Shown here one piece after another: positions 1-8,295 of a DNA stretch of 64,000 nucleotides (position 1 is the first letter of the stretch; each line of letters opens with the position of its first letter). Source of the DNA: Taibaiella sp. (GTDB lineage Bacteria; Bacteroidota; Bacteroidia; Chitinophagales; Chitinophagaceae); NCBI GenBank assembly GCA_016786705.1, contig JAEUVV010000003.1, positions 434,001 to 498,000 of the forward strand, written 5' to 3'. The notes under the pieces were generated by a model. The model saw nothing but the letters and a program-made list of their open reading frames with translations, was not told where the DNA came from and did not search any database. The translations under genes were made by a program, and so were the position numbers.

Positions 1-549
1 ACCGTTACACCGACCGTATCTTTGTTCAACAACTACTTCGGTGGTGGTATGGGCAGCATCGTATTCCAGACCATCCGTGAATCAAAAGCACTGGCCTACT
101 CTACTTATTCTTATTATGGATTACCTTCCAAAAAAGAAGACCGTAGTTTAGTAGCGGCTTATGTAGGTACACAGGCCGACAAACTGAAAGAAGCGGTAGG
201 TGGTATGAACGAGTTGCTGAATACATTACCTGAGTCTGGTATCGCATTTGATAATGCTAAACTGAGCCTGAGAAAATCATTGGCAAGTGAGCGTATATCA
301 CAAGATGGTATTATATTCTCTTATCTTGCTGCTCAAAAACTGGGTAATTCAGTTGATAACAGGAAGCTGGTCTATGATAAATCCGCTACCCTGACCTTCA
401 ATGATATCAAGAATTTCCACGGAAAAGAATTCGCAGGAAAGCCTTATACTTATTGTATTGTAGGTAATGAGAAAAACCTGACGCAAGAGCAATTGAGCGC
501 TATGGGTACTTACAAAAAATTAAGCCTGGAAGAGATCTTCGGGTATTAA
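1..549 (+). CDS. M16 family zinc peptidase, C-terminal part (5' end outside window)
   Basis: The frame is open from base 1, so the gene starts upstream. About 182 codons remain and end at TAA 547-549. The segment FNNYFGGGMGSIVFQTIRES followed by KALAYS is the hallmark of the second, non-catalytic half of insulinase/pitrilysin (M16) peptidases. In that half a Gly-rich turn is followed by an Arg and a Tyr that hold the substrate C-terminus. The zinc site (HXXEH), normally in the N-terminal half or in a partner gene, is not visible here. A strong terminator follows, so this is the last gene of its unit. Family is secure; substrate and cell location cannot be judged from this part. Confidence 0.85.
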   Translation, partial: TVTPTVSLFNNYFGGGMGSIVFQTIRESKALAYSTYSYYGLPSKKEDRSLVAAYVGTQADKLKEAVGGMNELLNTLPESGIAFDNAKLSLRKSLASERISQDGIIFSYLAAQKLGNSVDNRKLVYDKSATLTFNDIKNFHGKEFAGKPYTYCIVGNEKNLTQEQLSAMGTYKKLSLEEIFGY

Positions 550-566
550 TAATGAAGTAAAAATAG

Positions 567-602
567 AAACAGGTGATACCGAATGGTGTCACCTGTTTTT
601 TT
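567..602 (+). terminator. Rho-independent terminator after the M16 peptidase gene
   Basis: A 14-bp stem (AAACAGGTGATACC paired with GGTGTCACCTGTTT, one G-U pair) around a GAAT tetraloop runs into a T tract. It lies 18 bases after the peptidase stop codon. The rest of the stretch to 894 holds no supportable gene. An imperfect -7 element, TACTTTCG at 874-881, could serve the next gene. Confidence 0.9.
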
Positions 603-894
603 GTACCTGAACTATTTAAGGTCAGCAATATTATACCCATCAAAGGCAAGCAACAATTTGTATCCGTCAAATTATTACTGCAAAAAATTATCAGAAAAAG
701 ATTACGTTTATTTACCTTCTCGAAGAGGAACGGTTGATATCATTGCCACAACCACAGCCCTTATTTCTGCCGGCACAACTTTGTAATGTGACCGCGATAA
801 CACAAAAAGCCAATATTCCTTTAAAAATCCTGTTTTTCATCTATCAAAAATAAAGAATAATCGGATAAAAAATTACTTTCGCCAAGTAGCTTTA

Positions 895-1989
895 ATGAAT
901 CGTAAACAAAAAATATTGATCGCCCCGCTCGACTGGGGTTTGGGACATACTACCCGGTGTATCCCGATCATTCGCTATTTGCTTTCGCGTGGTCATAAAG
1001 TCTATGCCGGTGCTGAAGGTAACGCGGCTCAATTATTACGCGAGAATTTCCCGGACCTGGAAATTCTCGACCTGAAGGGCTATAATATTGAATACTCAAA
1101 AAAGAAAAGCGGCTTTATCTTCAAGATCCTGCAGCAGGTCCCGAAGATACTTTCTACCCTGAAGGCAGAACGCCGCTGGCTGGACATGATGCACCGGCAA
1201 TACCATTTTGACGCGGTGATCTCGGACAACCGTTATGGCTTATATCATAGGGACATTAAAAACGTCATACTTACCCACCAGGTACAGATTCTTTCCGGCA
1301 TGGGCAAGCTGGCAGATCTTATCTTGCTCAAGTGGCATCGCCGGCTGTTAGAAAAATTTCAGCAATGCTGGGTCGTAGACACGGAAAAAGCGCCGGGCTT
1401 ATCCGGGGGATTGGCCCACCCTAAAAGATTGCCGGCCAATGCCCTGTATATAGGCTACTTAAGCCAGTTTTTTGATACGCCCAGCCAATCCAGAAAGCCT
1501 AAGCCCAATCATTTTTTAATTTTACTATCAGGGCCTGAACCCATGCGGAGCCAGTTTGAAGCCAAACTCTGGCAGCAATGCAGCGGGTTAAGCCAATACA
1601 CCTTTACTTTTATTGCCGGAAAATCGGTGAGCAAAGCCCCGGAGCAAATACCGCCTCATATCAATTGGTATCCCTACATGGGCGCCGCGGAACTTGCCAA
1701 AGAAATACTGCATGCGCAGGGTATGGTGTGCCGGGGCGGCTACACTACTATAATGGACCTCCAGGTTTTACAGCGTCCTGCCCTGCTGGTGCCCACCCCG
1801 GGACAAACGGAGCAGGAATACCTGGCCCGGACCTTAAGCCAGACCAGTCCTGTATTTCTCTACGATGATCAGCAACATTTTAACCTGGAAAAAGAACTTG
1901 CTAAAATGCTATACCTGCAACCCGGTACAAATTCACAGCCCGCACAGCCTTTATTCCGGGAAATCGTGGATAAGTGGTTAAATTGTTAA
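895..1989 (+). CDS. MurG-like glycosyltransferase (group 28 type)
   Basis: A 364-residue GT-B glycosyltransferase. The N-terminus (KILIAPLDWGLGHTTRCIPI, then RGHKV) has the Gly-rich loop and His typical of MurG and UDP-GlcNAc 2-epimerase folds. The C-terminal half carries a donor-site motif, CRGGYTTIMDLQVL and then PALLVPTPGQTEQEYLA, which resembles the MurG GG-X-T-X-X-E/D loop. There is no signal peptide or membrane helix, so it probably works at the cytoplasmic face of the membrane. Bacteroidota genomes often carry such stand-alone members. Donor and acceptor are unknown. It sits alone between a terminator and the E2 gene, with a 124-base gap before the latter. Confidence 0.75.
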   Translation: MNRKQKILIAPLDWGLGHTTRCIPIIRYLLSRGHKVYAGAEGNAAQLLRENFPDLEILDLKGYNIEYSKKKSGFIFKILQQVPKILSTLKAERRWLDMMHRQYHFDAVISDNRYGLYHRDIKNVILTHQVQILSGMGKLADLILLKWHRRLLEKFQQCWVVDTEKAPGLSGGLAHPKRLPANALYIGYLSQFFDTPSQSRKPKPNHFLILLSGPEPMRSQFEAKLWQQCSGLSQYTFTFIAGKSVSKAPEQIPPHINWYPYMGAAELAKEILHAQGMVCRGGYTTIMDLQVLQRPALLVPTPGQTEQEYLARTLSQTSPVFLYDDQQHFNLEKELAKMLYLQPGTNSQPAQPLFREIVDKWLNC

Positions 1990-2113
1990 ATATTATATGA
2001 TCCTGTTTTGGCTTGTTAAAGTCGAAAGCCTTTATTAATTTTACAGCCAAATTTAGAAACCCGGAATTTGGGACCTGGATAAATAATCTTTTTTACTGCA
2101 TATAAAGCAAATT

Positions 2114-3349
2114 ATGATAGAAATTAAAGTGCCTCCTGTTGGCGAATCGATTAGTGAAGTTACACTGGTTACATGGATGAAGAAAGATGGCGAATGGGTA
2201 GATAGAGATGAGGTCATCTGCGAACTGGAATCTGAAAAAGCAACCTTTGAACTGAATGCGGAGCAAGCGGGTATTTTACACATTGTGGCCCAGGAAGGGG
2301 ATACTTTAAACATCGGTGATTTAGCTTGTAAAATTGATGAAACCGCGGAACGTCCTGCCGGTGCTGCCGCTCCTGCTCCTGAAGCGCCCAAGGCGGAAGC
2401 CAAAGCGGAACCTGCTCCTGCAGCTACTCCTGCCCCGGCATCAACTCCTGCTCCTGTTGCCGCTGATGTGAAAGCAACTCCTGTTGCTAAAAGCATGATG
2501 AGCGACAAAAATGTAAGCCCGTCTAAAGTTCAGGGTACCGGCGCTAATGGCCGCATTTTCAAAGCTGATGTATTAGCAGCGCTTGAAAACCCGGGCAGAC
2601 CCGTAGGTAAAGAACTATTTACCCGAGAGGATAAAGTACAAAAAATGAGCAACCTGCGTAAGACTGTATCCCGCAGGCTGGTGGAAGCCAAAAATACAAC
2701 GGCCATGCTGACTACTTTTAATGAAGTAGACATGACCAATATCATGGCGATCCGTAAACAATATAAAGATAAGTTTAAAGAAGCGCATGGCGTAAACCTG
2801 GGCTTCATGTCTTTCTTTACCAAAGCCTGTACCATCGCCTTAATGGAATGGCCTGCAGTAAATGCTTATATTGATGGAGAAAACATCGTTTACCACGAAT
2901 ATGCCGATATTTCTATCGCGGTGTCCGCACCTAAAGGTCTTGTAGTGCCGATCATCCGCAATGCGGAAAGCCTGAGTATGGCAGAGATCGAGGCTAAAGT
3001 AATGGAGCTGGCGGGTAAAGCAAGAGATAATAAATTAACCATCGAAGAAATGACCGGCGGTACTTTTACCATTACTAACGGTGGTGTATTCGGATCCCTG
3101 ATGTCTACCCCGATCATTAACATCCCGCAATCCGCGATCCTAGGTATGCACAAGATCCAGGAGCGCGCAATGGTAATTGATGGAGAGATCAAGATCCGCC
3201 CTATGATGTACCTGGCCTTAAGTTATGACCACAGGATCATTGATGGCCGTGAGTCGGTAGGCTTCCTGGTAAGAGTAAAAGAATTACTGGAAAATCCAGA
3301 GTTAATGCTGATCGGCAAAAGCCCGACGCAGGCATTACTGGAACTGTAA
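2114..3349 (+). CDS. sucB: Dihydrolipoyllysine succinyltransferase, E2 of 2-oxoglutarate dehydrogenase
   Basis: This 411-residue E2 acyltransferase forms the core of a 2-oxoacid dehydrogenase complex in the cytoplasm. Domains in order: lipoyl domain 1-75 with the lipoylated Lys42 in ESEKATFE; an Ala/Pro-rich swinging linker about 80-125; a peripheral-subunit binding domain about 130-162 ([20 protein letters not shown]); and the catalytic domain 185-411 with the active site SYDHRIIDG (His373, Asp377). A single lipoyl domain, the length and the [10 protein letters not shown] start favour the succinyltransferase over the pyruvate or branched-chain E2. The E1 gene (sucA) is not adjacent in this window, but the E3 gene lpdA lies 5 kb downstream. 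A terminator follows. Confidence 0.9.
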   Translation: MIEIKVPPVGESISEVTLVTWMKKDGEWVDRDEVICELESEKATFELNAEQAGILHIVAQEGDTLNIGDLACKIDETAERPAGAAAPAPEAPKAEAKAEPAPAATPAPASTPAPVAADVKATPVAKSMMSDKNVSPSKVQGTGANGRIFKADVLAALENPGRPVGKELFTREDKVQKMSNLRKTVSRRLVEAKNTTAMLTTFNEVDMTNIMAIRKQYKDKFKEAHGVNLGFMSFFTKACTIALMEWPAVNAYIDGENIVYHEYADISIAVSAPKGLVVPIIRNAESLSMAEIEAKVMELAGKARDNKLTIEEMTGGTFTITNGGVFGSLMSTPIINIPQSAILGMHKIQERAMVIDGEIKIRPMMYLALSYDHRIIDGRESVGFLVRVKELLENPELMLIGKSPTQALLEL

Positions 3350-3364
3350 ATTTAAGATAATGAT

Positions 3365-3400
3365 AAAAAAAGCGATACATTAATAAGTATCGCTTTTTTT
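3365..3400 (+). terminator. Rho-independent terminator after sucB
   Basis: Stem AAAAAAGCGATAC / GTATCGCTTTTTT around a short A/T loop, followed by a T run, 16 bases after the sucB stop codon. Confidence 0.9.
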
Positions 3401-3476
3401 ATGCCCTTCAATAGGAAGAGATTGTACGCTCTCCTATCATAATGCCCTGGCACAGGCTCAAGCTAAGCACTACTCC

Positions 3477-3575
3477 CTGTTGTCATCCTGAGCCCTGCCA
3501 AAGGATGGTACAGGTATTCGATGAGGGCATAGATGTGTCTCCCCACGCTGTCGCTTGGTCGACATAACGACCGCA
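3477..3575 (+). repeat. REP-like intergenic repeat candidate
   Basis: In the gene-free stretch 3401-3664 the sequence TGTCATCCTGAGC opens a segment with the inverted arms CATCCT / AGGATG. The segment runs on to a CGCTTGGTCGACATAAC end. TGTCATCCTGAGC-type openings and GGTCGACAT-type ends recur in dispersed intergenic repeats of many Bacteroidota genomes. No second copy was seen in this window, so the call rests on resemblance only. Confidence 0.3.
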
Positions 3576-3576
3576 T

Positions 3577-3615
3577 AATAAAAAACCTATTAGGCTTTTA
3601 AAACCTTATAGGTTT
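3577..3615 (-). terminator. Terminator of the nagZ operon (minus strand)
   Basis: An inverted repeat, AAACCTATTAGG / CCTTATAGGTTT with one mismatch, flanks a CTTTTAAAA loop. Read on the minus strand it ends in TTTTTTATT. It lies about 50 bases past the nagZ stop codon. Confidence 0.75.
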
Positions 3616-3664
3616 AATGCTACCTATATTCTAAAATAATCGGCTTCTGCAGGATGCTAAATCT

Positions 3665-4840
3665 TTATAATCCCTGGCTGATTACTTTCAGTCTTAAGAT
3701 CCTTTTTACAGAAGTTTCAAATTGCTTGCCTAAATCACTTCCTTTTTCAATTTCAGCCGCGATTTGCTTATTCAGTTTTGCCGGGTCCAAAGGCATCAGC
3801 ACCAGGTCTACACCGGCTTTAGCCGATTCCCAGTCGGCATCGGTAAAATTTTTGGAGGCTTGCATATTCATGGCATCTGTTGTAATGATGCCCTTAAAAT
3901 TGAGGGTATTCCGCAGCAAATCCGTTATGATCTTTCTTGAAGCAGTTGCGGGTCTGCCATTTTCTGTATTAAAACCTTCCGGATTATTTTTAACGGAGAT
4001 ATGCCCGATCATTACAAACACCGGTTTATCTTTTTTAATGATGTTATCAAAGGTTTTTAACTCGGTCATTTTACCATTGATCAGCACCGATTGCTTATGC
4101 GTATCACCTACAACCGCGCCATGACCCGGAAAATGCTTAATAGTCGCCGCCTTATTATCGGCCTGGGTCCTTTTAATAAAAGTACCGGCCAGATCTTCGA
4201 TAACAGAAGGATCATCGGAAAAAGCTCTTTTGTTGATCACCGTTTTATTAATAGCTATATCTACAATGGGCGCAAAATTGACTACGATACCCATTTCATC
4301 CATCACCTTATTAATCGTATCTACTGAGCTGTTGACCGCATCCTGCGTTTTCAGGGTTGCCGTAGCCTGCATTTTCGTTTCACCTGTAAACTTATTATGG
4401 AATAAGGTCGGCTCGCAATCGCAGGCAAACAAAGGCTGTAAGCCCGCGATCTGGTATTGCTTCAATTCTTTATTCTGGCGGATAAACTCTGCTTTATTTC
4501 CCTTCAGGAACAGCACATTGGCTGCCTGGTCCTTACTCACCGCGGTTTTTACAGAAGTAGCATAAGGAAAGCCAAGTGGCTCACTGGAGGCAACCATGAT
4601 CATCTGCGCGGCTTTTTGTGAACTGCTCATTTTCGAAAACAGTTCCTCCACTTTTTTGTCAATACCCGGTGCAGCTGAAAAGAATTTTTCGGCTACAGTG
4701 CCCTTCGCCAGGCCTGCGTCTGCTTTGGTACCGTATTCATATTTAGGCTTTGGTGCCGTTGCTTCTTTACTACTCGCCTGCCCCTGGCAGGCTGCAAAAG
4801 ACAATAATCCTGCACTCAGCAAATAAATTCTTTTCATCAT
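3665..4840 (-). CDS. nagZ: Secreted lipoprotein beta-N-acetylhexosaminidase, GH3 family, NagZ-like
   Basis: GH3 glucosaminidase expected to release GlcNAc from muropeptides or chitin-like chains. The family signature KHFPGHGAVVGDTH, including the Asp-His general acid/base dyad, and the nucleophile region GIITTDAMNM are both present. Unlike the cytoplasmic E. coli enzyme, this one begins MMKRIYLLSAGLLSFAACQ, a lipoprotein signal peptide with lipobox FAAC, so it should be tethered in the envelope. The open frame extends 21 codons further upstream. Start 4840 (or the adjacent ATG at 4837) is preferred because it restores the signal peptide and removes overlap with the symporter gene. It follows the symporter by 22 bases and ends at its own terminator, so it is the last gene of that operon. 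Confidence 0.85.
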   Translation of the reverse strand: MMKRIYLLSAGLLSFAACQGQASSKEATAPKPKYEYGTKADAGLAKGTVAEKFFSAAPGIDKKVEELFSKMSSSQKAAQMIMVASSEPLGFPYATSVKTAVSKDQAANVLFLKGNKAEFIRQNKELKQYQIAGLQPLFACDCEPTLFHNKFTGETKMQATATLKTQDAVNSSVDTINKVMDEMGIVVNFAPIVDIAINKTVINKRAFSDDPSVIEDLAGTFIKRTQADNKAATIKHFPGHGAVVGDTHKQSVLINGKMTELKTFDNIIKKDKPVFVMIGHISVKNNPEGFNTENGRPATASRKIITDLLRNTLNFKGIITTDAMNMQASKNFTDADWESAKAGVDLVLMPLDPAKLNKQIAAEIEKGSDLGKQFETSVKRILRLKVISQGL

Positions 4841-4862
4841 ATTCAAAACTTGAATTACAAAA

Positions 4863-6566
4863 CTAAACTTTTTGGGCGCTTTTCTTACGTAAAGTTTCCT
4901 CAATAATTAATGCGAACAGTAGGACTAAAACCGCACCAATAAGGTTTAACCATAAAAAACCGACGCCGTCAAAAATGTATATTAAAACAATAATGACCTG
5001 TGCTACAACTGCTCCGGCAAAAACAGAAGTACCTTTTATACGTTTTACGAAGAAGGCTACCAGGAATACTCCCAGGATCACCCCGTAAAACACACTTCCC
5101 AGGGCATTCACCACTTCGATCAAAGAAGCGCTCATTTTAGTGGCCAGCATGGCCACCAGGATGCTGAAGATCCCCCAGCCCAGCGTATGCCAGCGCACCC
5201 ACTTTAATTCTTCTTCGGGACTAAAGTTTCGCGACTTTACCACCAGCTTATGAAAGTCCAGGAATGAACTGGAAGCCAAAGCGTTTAAAGCCGCGGAAAT
5301 AGAGCCCCAGCTAGCCAGGAACACCACGGCAAACAGCAGCCCAACCATACCCATCGGCATATAATTTTTCACAAAATGCAGGAAAATGTAATTGGTATCA
5401 TTAGCTTCCGCCTGGATATTATTCGTCTTAATGATTTTCTGAAACGCTCCCCTATTGGCCTCGATCTGCTGTTGCGTCTGCTTTAATTCATCCAGGTTCT
5501 TTTGCAGGGATACCGGGTTAGGTGTTCCATGCAAGGCTACCACATTCGCTGCCAGCTCTTTATTCCTTTCCGTGAGCAGGTTATATTCCACTTTCAGGTT
5601 TTGATATTCCGCACCGGCTTGCTGCGCGGCCAGGGTCTCTGCTTTTGTATTGAAACTGATCGGCGCTTTCTGAAAACTATAAAAAGAAAATAACAGGGCA
5701 CCCAGCAACAGGATCAGAAACTGCATAGGTATTTTCACGAAACCATTCAATAACAGGCCCAGCCTGCTTTCCTTGGTATCTTTAGCGCTGATATAACGCC
5801 CTACCTGGCTCTGGTCTGTGCCAAAATAAGATAAGGCCAGGAAAAAGCCGCCGATAAGGCCGCTCCAGATATTGTATTTATCGTTAGGATCAAAATTGGT
5901 CGTGATCACATTCAGCTTACCCGACTTCCCTGCAAGGAAGAGCGCGTCCTGGAAATTGATTCCTTCAGGCAAAGCATTGACGATAAGATAGCCTGCGAAC
6001 ACCATAGACAAAAGGATAATCGTAAATTGTATCTTCTGGGTTTGCGCAATGGCTTTGGCACCGCCGGTGTAAGTATAAATAATGAGCAAACCTCCCACCA
6101 GCACATTGGTCAGGTAAATATTTATATCAAGGATAGAAGAAAGGATGATCGCCGGCGCATAAACACTGATGCCCGTAGAGACACCCCGGGAAAGCAGGAA
6201 TAAGATCCCGGTGAGTAACCTGGTTTTGGTATCGAAACGCTGGTCCAGGTATTCATAAGCCGTGTAAACGTTCATTTTACGAAAGATGGGCACGAATACC
6301 GCCGCGATCACAATCATGGCCAGTGGAAGACCAAAATAATATTGTACAAAGCGCATCCCGTCACTGTAAGCCTGGCCGGGACCCGACAAAAAGGTGATGG
6401 CGCTCGCCTGTGTGGCCATGATGCCCAGCAATACGGTATACCAGGGCATCTGCCTGCCGGCCATTATATAAGATTCACTGCTTTTCTGTCCCTTGCTCTG
6501 GTACAGGCCATAAAGGATGATAGCCACTAAAGTACCAATAAGGATCACCCAATCTAAAATGCTCAT
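4863..6566 (-). CDS. Sodium:solute symporter (SSS family)
   Basis: A 567-residue inner-membrane transporter of the SSS/SGLT family with about 13 hydrophobic helices. It starts MSILDWVILIGTLVAIILYG and has the conserved helix-3 segment TAYEYLDQRFD. A hydrophilic insert at about residues 300-388, rich in Glu/Gln/Leu (NLLTERNKELAANVV, LDELKQTQQQIEAN), predicts a coiled coil in an extra-membrane loop and makes the protein longer than simple SSS members. Its ATG overlaps the stop of a 41-codon ORF as ATGA, and a NagZ-like enzyme follows. SSS carriers take up N-acetylmuramic acid in some Bacteroidota such as Tannerella, so an amino-sugar or muropeptide substrate is a reasonable guess. The sequence does not prove it. 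Confidence 0.85.
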   Translation of the reverse strand: MSILDWVILIGTLVAIILYGLYQSKGQKSSESYIMAGRQMPWYTVLLGIMATQASAITFLSGPGQAYSDGMRFVQYYFGLPLAMIVIAAVFVPIFRKMNVYTAYEYLDQRFDTKTRLLTGILFLLSRGVSTGISVYAPAIILSSILDINIYLTNVLVGGLLIIYTYTGGAKAIAQTQKIQFTIILLSMVFAGYLIVNALPEGINFQDALFLAGKSGKLNVITTNFDPNDKYNIWSGLIGGFFLALSYFGTDQSQVGRYISAKDTKESRLGLLLNGFVKIPMQFLILLLGALLFSFYSFQKAPISFNTKAETLAAQQAGAEYQNLKVEYNLLTERNKELAANVVALHGTPNPVSLQKNLDELKQTQQQIEANRGAFQKIIKTNNIQAEANDTNYIFLHFVKNYMPMGMVGLLFAVVFLASWGSISAALNALASSSFLDFHKLVVKSRNFSPEEELKWVRWHTLGWGIFSILVAMLATKMSASLIEVVNALGSVFYGVILGVFLVAFFVKRIKGTSVFAGAVVAQVIIVLIYIFDGVGFLWLNLIGAVLVLLFALIIEETLRKKSAQKV

Positions 6567-6688
6567 TTATAAAATTGTGTAAACCAAAAAAAGAAAATAA
6601 TCAAAACAATAAGCCACAGGCTTAGCGAGATATACCAGCGCCGCCAGTAGCGTCTTTCCTTGTTATCTTTTTGTTCTAATCCAGTCAT
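6563..6688 (-). CDS. 41-residue single-helix membrane peptide coupled to the symporter
   Basis: A short ORF of 41 codons plus TGA. It begins MTGLEQKDNKERRYWRRW, with a charged Arg-rich head, and continues into one very hydrophobic helix (LWLIVLIIFFFWF). Its TGA shares the bases ATGA with the symporter start codon, the classical sign of translational coupling. A perfect -7 box, TAAGTTTG, lies 20 bases upstream. The pattern W-R-R-W followed by a transmembrane helix recalls the much longer DUF4212 small subunits that accompany some SSS carriers, but similarity is too slight to claim homology. It is probably an accessory or stabilising subunit of the symporter. No ribosome binding site stands out, which is normal in this phylum. 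Confidence 0.7.
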   Translation of the reverse strand: MTGLEQKDNKERRYWRRWYISLSLWLIVLIIFFFWFTQFYK

Positions 6689-6707
6689 TTTACTTCTTTT
6701 ATCCCTG

Positions 6708-6715
6708 CAAACTTA
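6708..6715 (-). promoter_or_regulatory. -7 element TAAGTTTG for the symporter operon
   Basis: Exact match to the Bacteroidota TAnnTTTG element on the minus strand, 20 bases upstream of the small-peptide start. This predicts a very short leader. No TTG was found at the usual -33 distance. Confidence 0.5.
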
Positions 6716-6761
6716 TCGCTTTTTAAATTAGGGATGCCTGCATCTGGTACATTCAAAAAAA

Positions 6762-6769
6762 TAAATTTG
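6762..6769 (+). promoter_or_regulatory. -7 element TAAATTTG upstream of the sigma factor gene
   Basis: TAAATTTG lies 57 bases before the GTG start of the ECF sigma gene, inside the region it shares with the divergent symporter operon. The -33 element is not evident. Confidence 0.45.
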
Positions 6770-6826
6770 AATTTTGTTGTGAGTATTTATGCTCTTTCCC
6801 GAATAATAATAAAGTAAAACACAACT

Positions 6827-7318
6827 GTGCATAAAGAACAATTCATCAACACGATAAAGGAGTATAAGAATCTTATCTATAAAATATGCCATTCTTATTG
6901 TCCCAATCCTGCAGATCATAAAGACCTGGAGCAGGAGATTATCCTCCAGTTATGGACCTCTATGAAACGCTATAACGGTAGTGTGAAAATGAGTACCTGG
7001 ATCTACCGGATCGCCTTAAATACGGCCATAAGCCATTATCGCGACGAGCAAAAAAGGAGTCATATCCCGACCGGGCATTTCATGGAGTTACAGACCAGTG
7101 AATATGACCCGGAAACGGATGAACATATAAAAAAACTATACGCGTTTATAGAACAATTGAATTATCTAGACAAGGCATTAATGCTGCTTTACCTGGAGGA
7201 AACCAAGCAAAAAGAGATCGCTGAAATCCTTGGGATTACCGAAAGCAATGTATCCACTAAGATCAGCCGCATCAAACAGCAATTAAAAATATTTTTTCAA
7301 GAAGAAGCAAAACAATAA
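6827..7318 (+). CDS. ECF-type RNA polymerase sigma factor
   Basis: A 163-residue sigma-70 family protein with only regions 2 and 4. Region 2, about 10-75, contains the helix DLEQEIILQLWTSMKRYNG and the -10 recognition segment MSTWIYRIALNTAISHYRDE. Region 4, about 105-155, carries the helix-turn-helix YLEETKQKEIAEILGITESN followed by VSTKISRIKQQLK. The start codon is GTG at 6827, since no in-frame ATG lies near the expected N-terminus. The next gene follows after two bases and encodes a membrane protein that may act as its partner. Target promoters cannot be read from the window. Confidence 0.85.
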   Translation: MHKEQFINTIKEYKNLIYKICHSYCPNPADHKDLEQEIILQLWTSMKRYNGSVKMSTWIYRIALNTAISHYRDEQKRSHIPTGHFMELQTSEYDPETDEHIKKLYAFIEQLNYLDKALMLLYLEETKQKEIAEILGITESNVSTKISRIKQQLKIFFQEEAKQ

Positions 7319-7320
7319 AC

Positions 7321-7941
7321 ATGGACATCAACGAATTTAAAAGTGCCTGGCTACAGCACGACCGGAAACTTTCTGAAAACTTATCGATCAACGAAACTTT
7401 GTTGCAAGAAGTAAACCTGGACCGTTCGCGGAAAGAATTGAACAAGCCTTTGCTTTATGAGATTGTAAGCTTTTTCTTTTTTATCCTGCTGATCCCAATT
7501 TTTATCTTCCTGGCCGTCTTATACCGCTCGGAGCTCCAGATGCTGATCTCTGCCCTACTCGCACTGGGCACCCTGGTACTGGGACTGGTCCTGTGCATCA
7601 AAAAGATCCGTCTTTTTTACCATATTGACTATTATAGCCTGCCGGTACTTCAACTCCAGGAACGGCTGGCACTGTTAAAGTCAGGTATCCTGAGCGCCCG
7701 GAAGATAGAAGTGTTATTTCTTTTACCTATATTATTTATCACCGCGCTGGCTCTAATGTTGCGCTACATACGGGGCATTAACCTGTTCGAAGATATCAGT
7801 TTTTTCCTGCCGATTGTATTGCCGGGCCTGCTGGTAGCCTGGGGTGCTACTCTATTCCTCAATAAATACCTGTATGATAAAAAGATCAGCAATGTAGAGG
7901 CTTTATTAAAGGAGTTAAGAAGTTATCGCAAGGAGGTTTAG
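7321..7941 (+). CDS. Four-helix membrane protein, putative sigma-factor partner
   Basis: A 206-residue protein of no recognised family. A hydrophilic N-terminal stretch (1-45, MDINEFKSAWLQHDRKLSEN) precedes two pairs of transmembrane helices (about 46-70, 75-95, 135-155, 160-180) and a short charged tail. The ATG comes two bases after the sigma-factor stop, so the two genes are co-transcribed and probably translated together. Opening segments with an F-x-x-x-W motif and a following membrane domain are common in Bacteroidota genes paired with ECF sigma factors, where the cytoplasmic part restrains the sigma factor. That makes a membrane anti-sigma factor the best guess. No zinc-finger (ZAS) motif is present. 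Confidence 0.6.
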   Translation: MDINEFKSAWLQHDRKLSENLSINETLLQEVNLDRSRKELNKPLLYEIVSFFFFILLIPIFIFLAVLYRSELQMLISALLALGTLVLGLVLCIKKIRLFYHIDYYSLPVLQLQERLALLKSGILSARKIEVLFLLPILFITALALMLRYIRGINLFEDISFFLPIVLPGLLVAWGATLFLNKYLYDKKISNVEALLKELRSYRKEV

Positions 7942-8238
7942 CGGTTTTCCATATATAATAGCTGATCCATTCGAACAAAAAAGAGGTACAGTAACCAGTG
8001 TTAAAATTAGGAACTCCATTAAAAAATTATTGGACCAGAAACTCCAGCTCTCATAATGGACTACGAGATAAGTAAAGATATTTACATCATAAAAAATACT
8101 GCAAATAAACCAGGCGACAACCAGGAATACCCTGTGCCGTGCCTTCAGAAAAAGTGTAAAATTTAACCCAGCAATAAATGAAGGCGAGGCCCAGTGACAG
8201 GAACAATACGCGATATTTTCTCTTAGCTCAGCATTTTT
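7915..8238 (-). pseudogene. Possible remnant of a hydrophobic protein gene
   Basis: In the stretch without a recognised gene (7942-8438), one minus-strand frame stays open for 107 codons. It has no start codon in its first half. It reads as a membrane-like sequence rich in Phe, Trp, Val and Leu, with segments such as RVFLVVAWFICSIFYDVNIF and FLMEFLILTLVTVPLF. It is preceded by TGA and ends at TAA inside the 3' end of the neighbouring plus-strand gene. This could be an eroded gene whose N-terminal part has decayed, or chance. No family was recognised. Confidence 0.25.
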
Positions 8239-8295
8239 TCATTGGGGCCTGGGTTAAGTATATAAAACAGTCATGCTGAATACGCTATATTTCCA

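Noticed and set aside
583..786. 67-codon plus-strand ORF after the M16 gene
   Set aside because: It starts inside the terminator loop, has no coding character and no recognisable homologous pattern.
2053..2508. Minus-strand 151-codon ORF opposite sucB
   Set aside because: Shadow of the Ala/Pro-rich linker of the E2 gene; the low-complexity Ala/Gly/Ser translation is an artefact.
3654..4124. 156-codon plus-strand ORF opposite nagZ
   Set aside because: Shadow frame; the minus strand carries the intact GH3 motifs.
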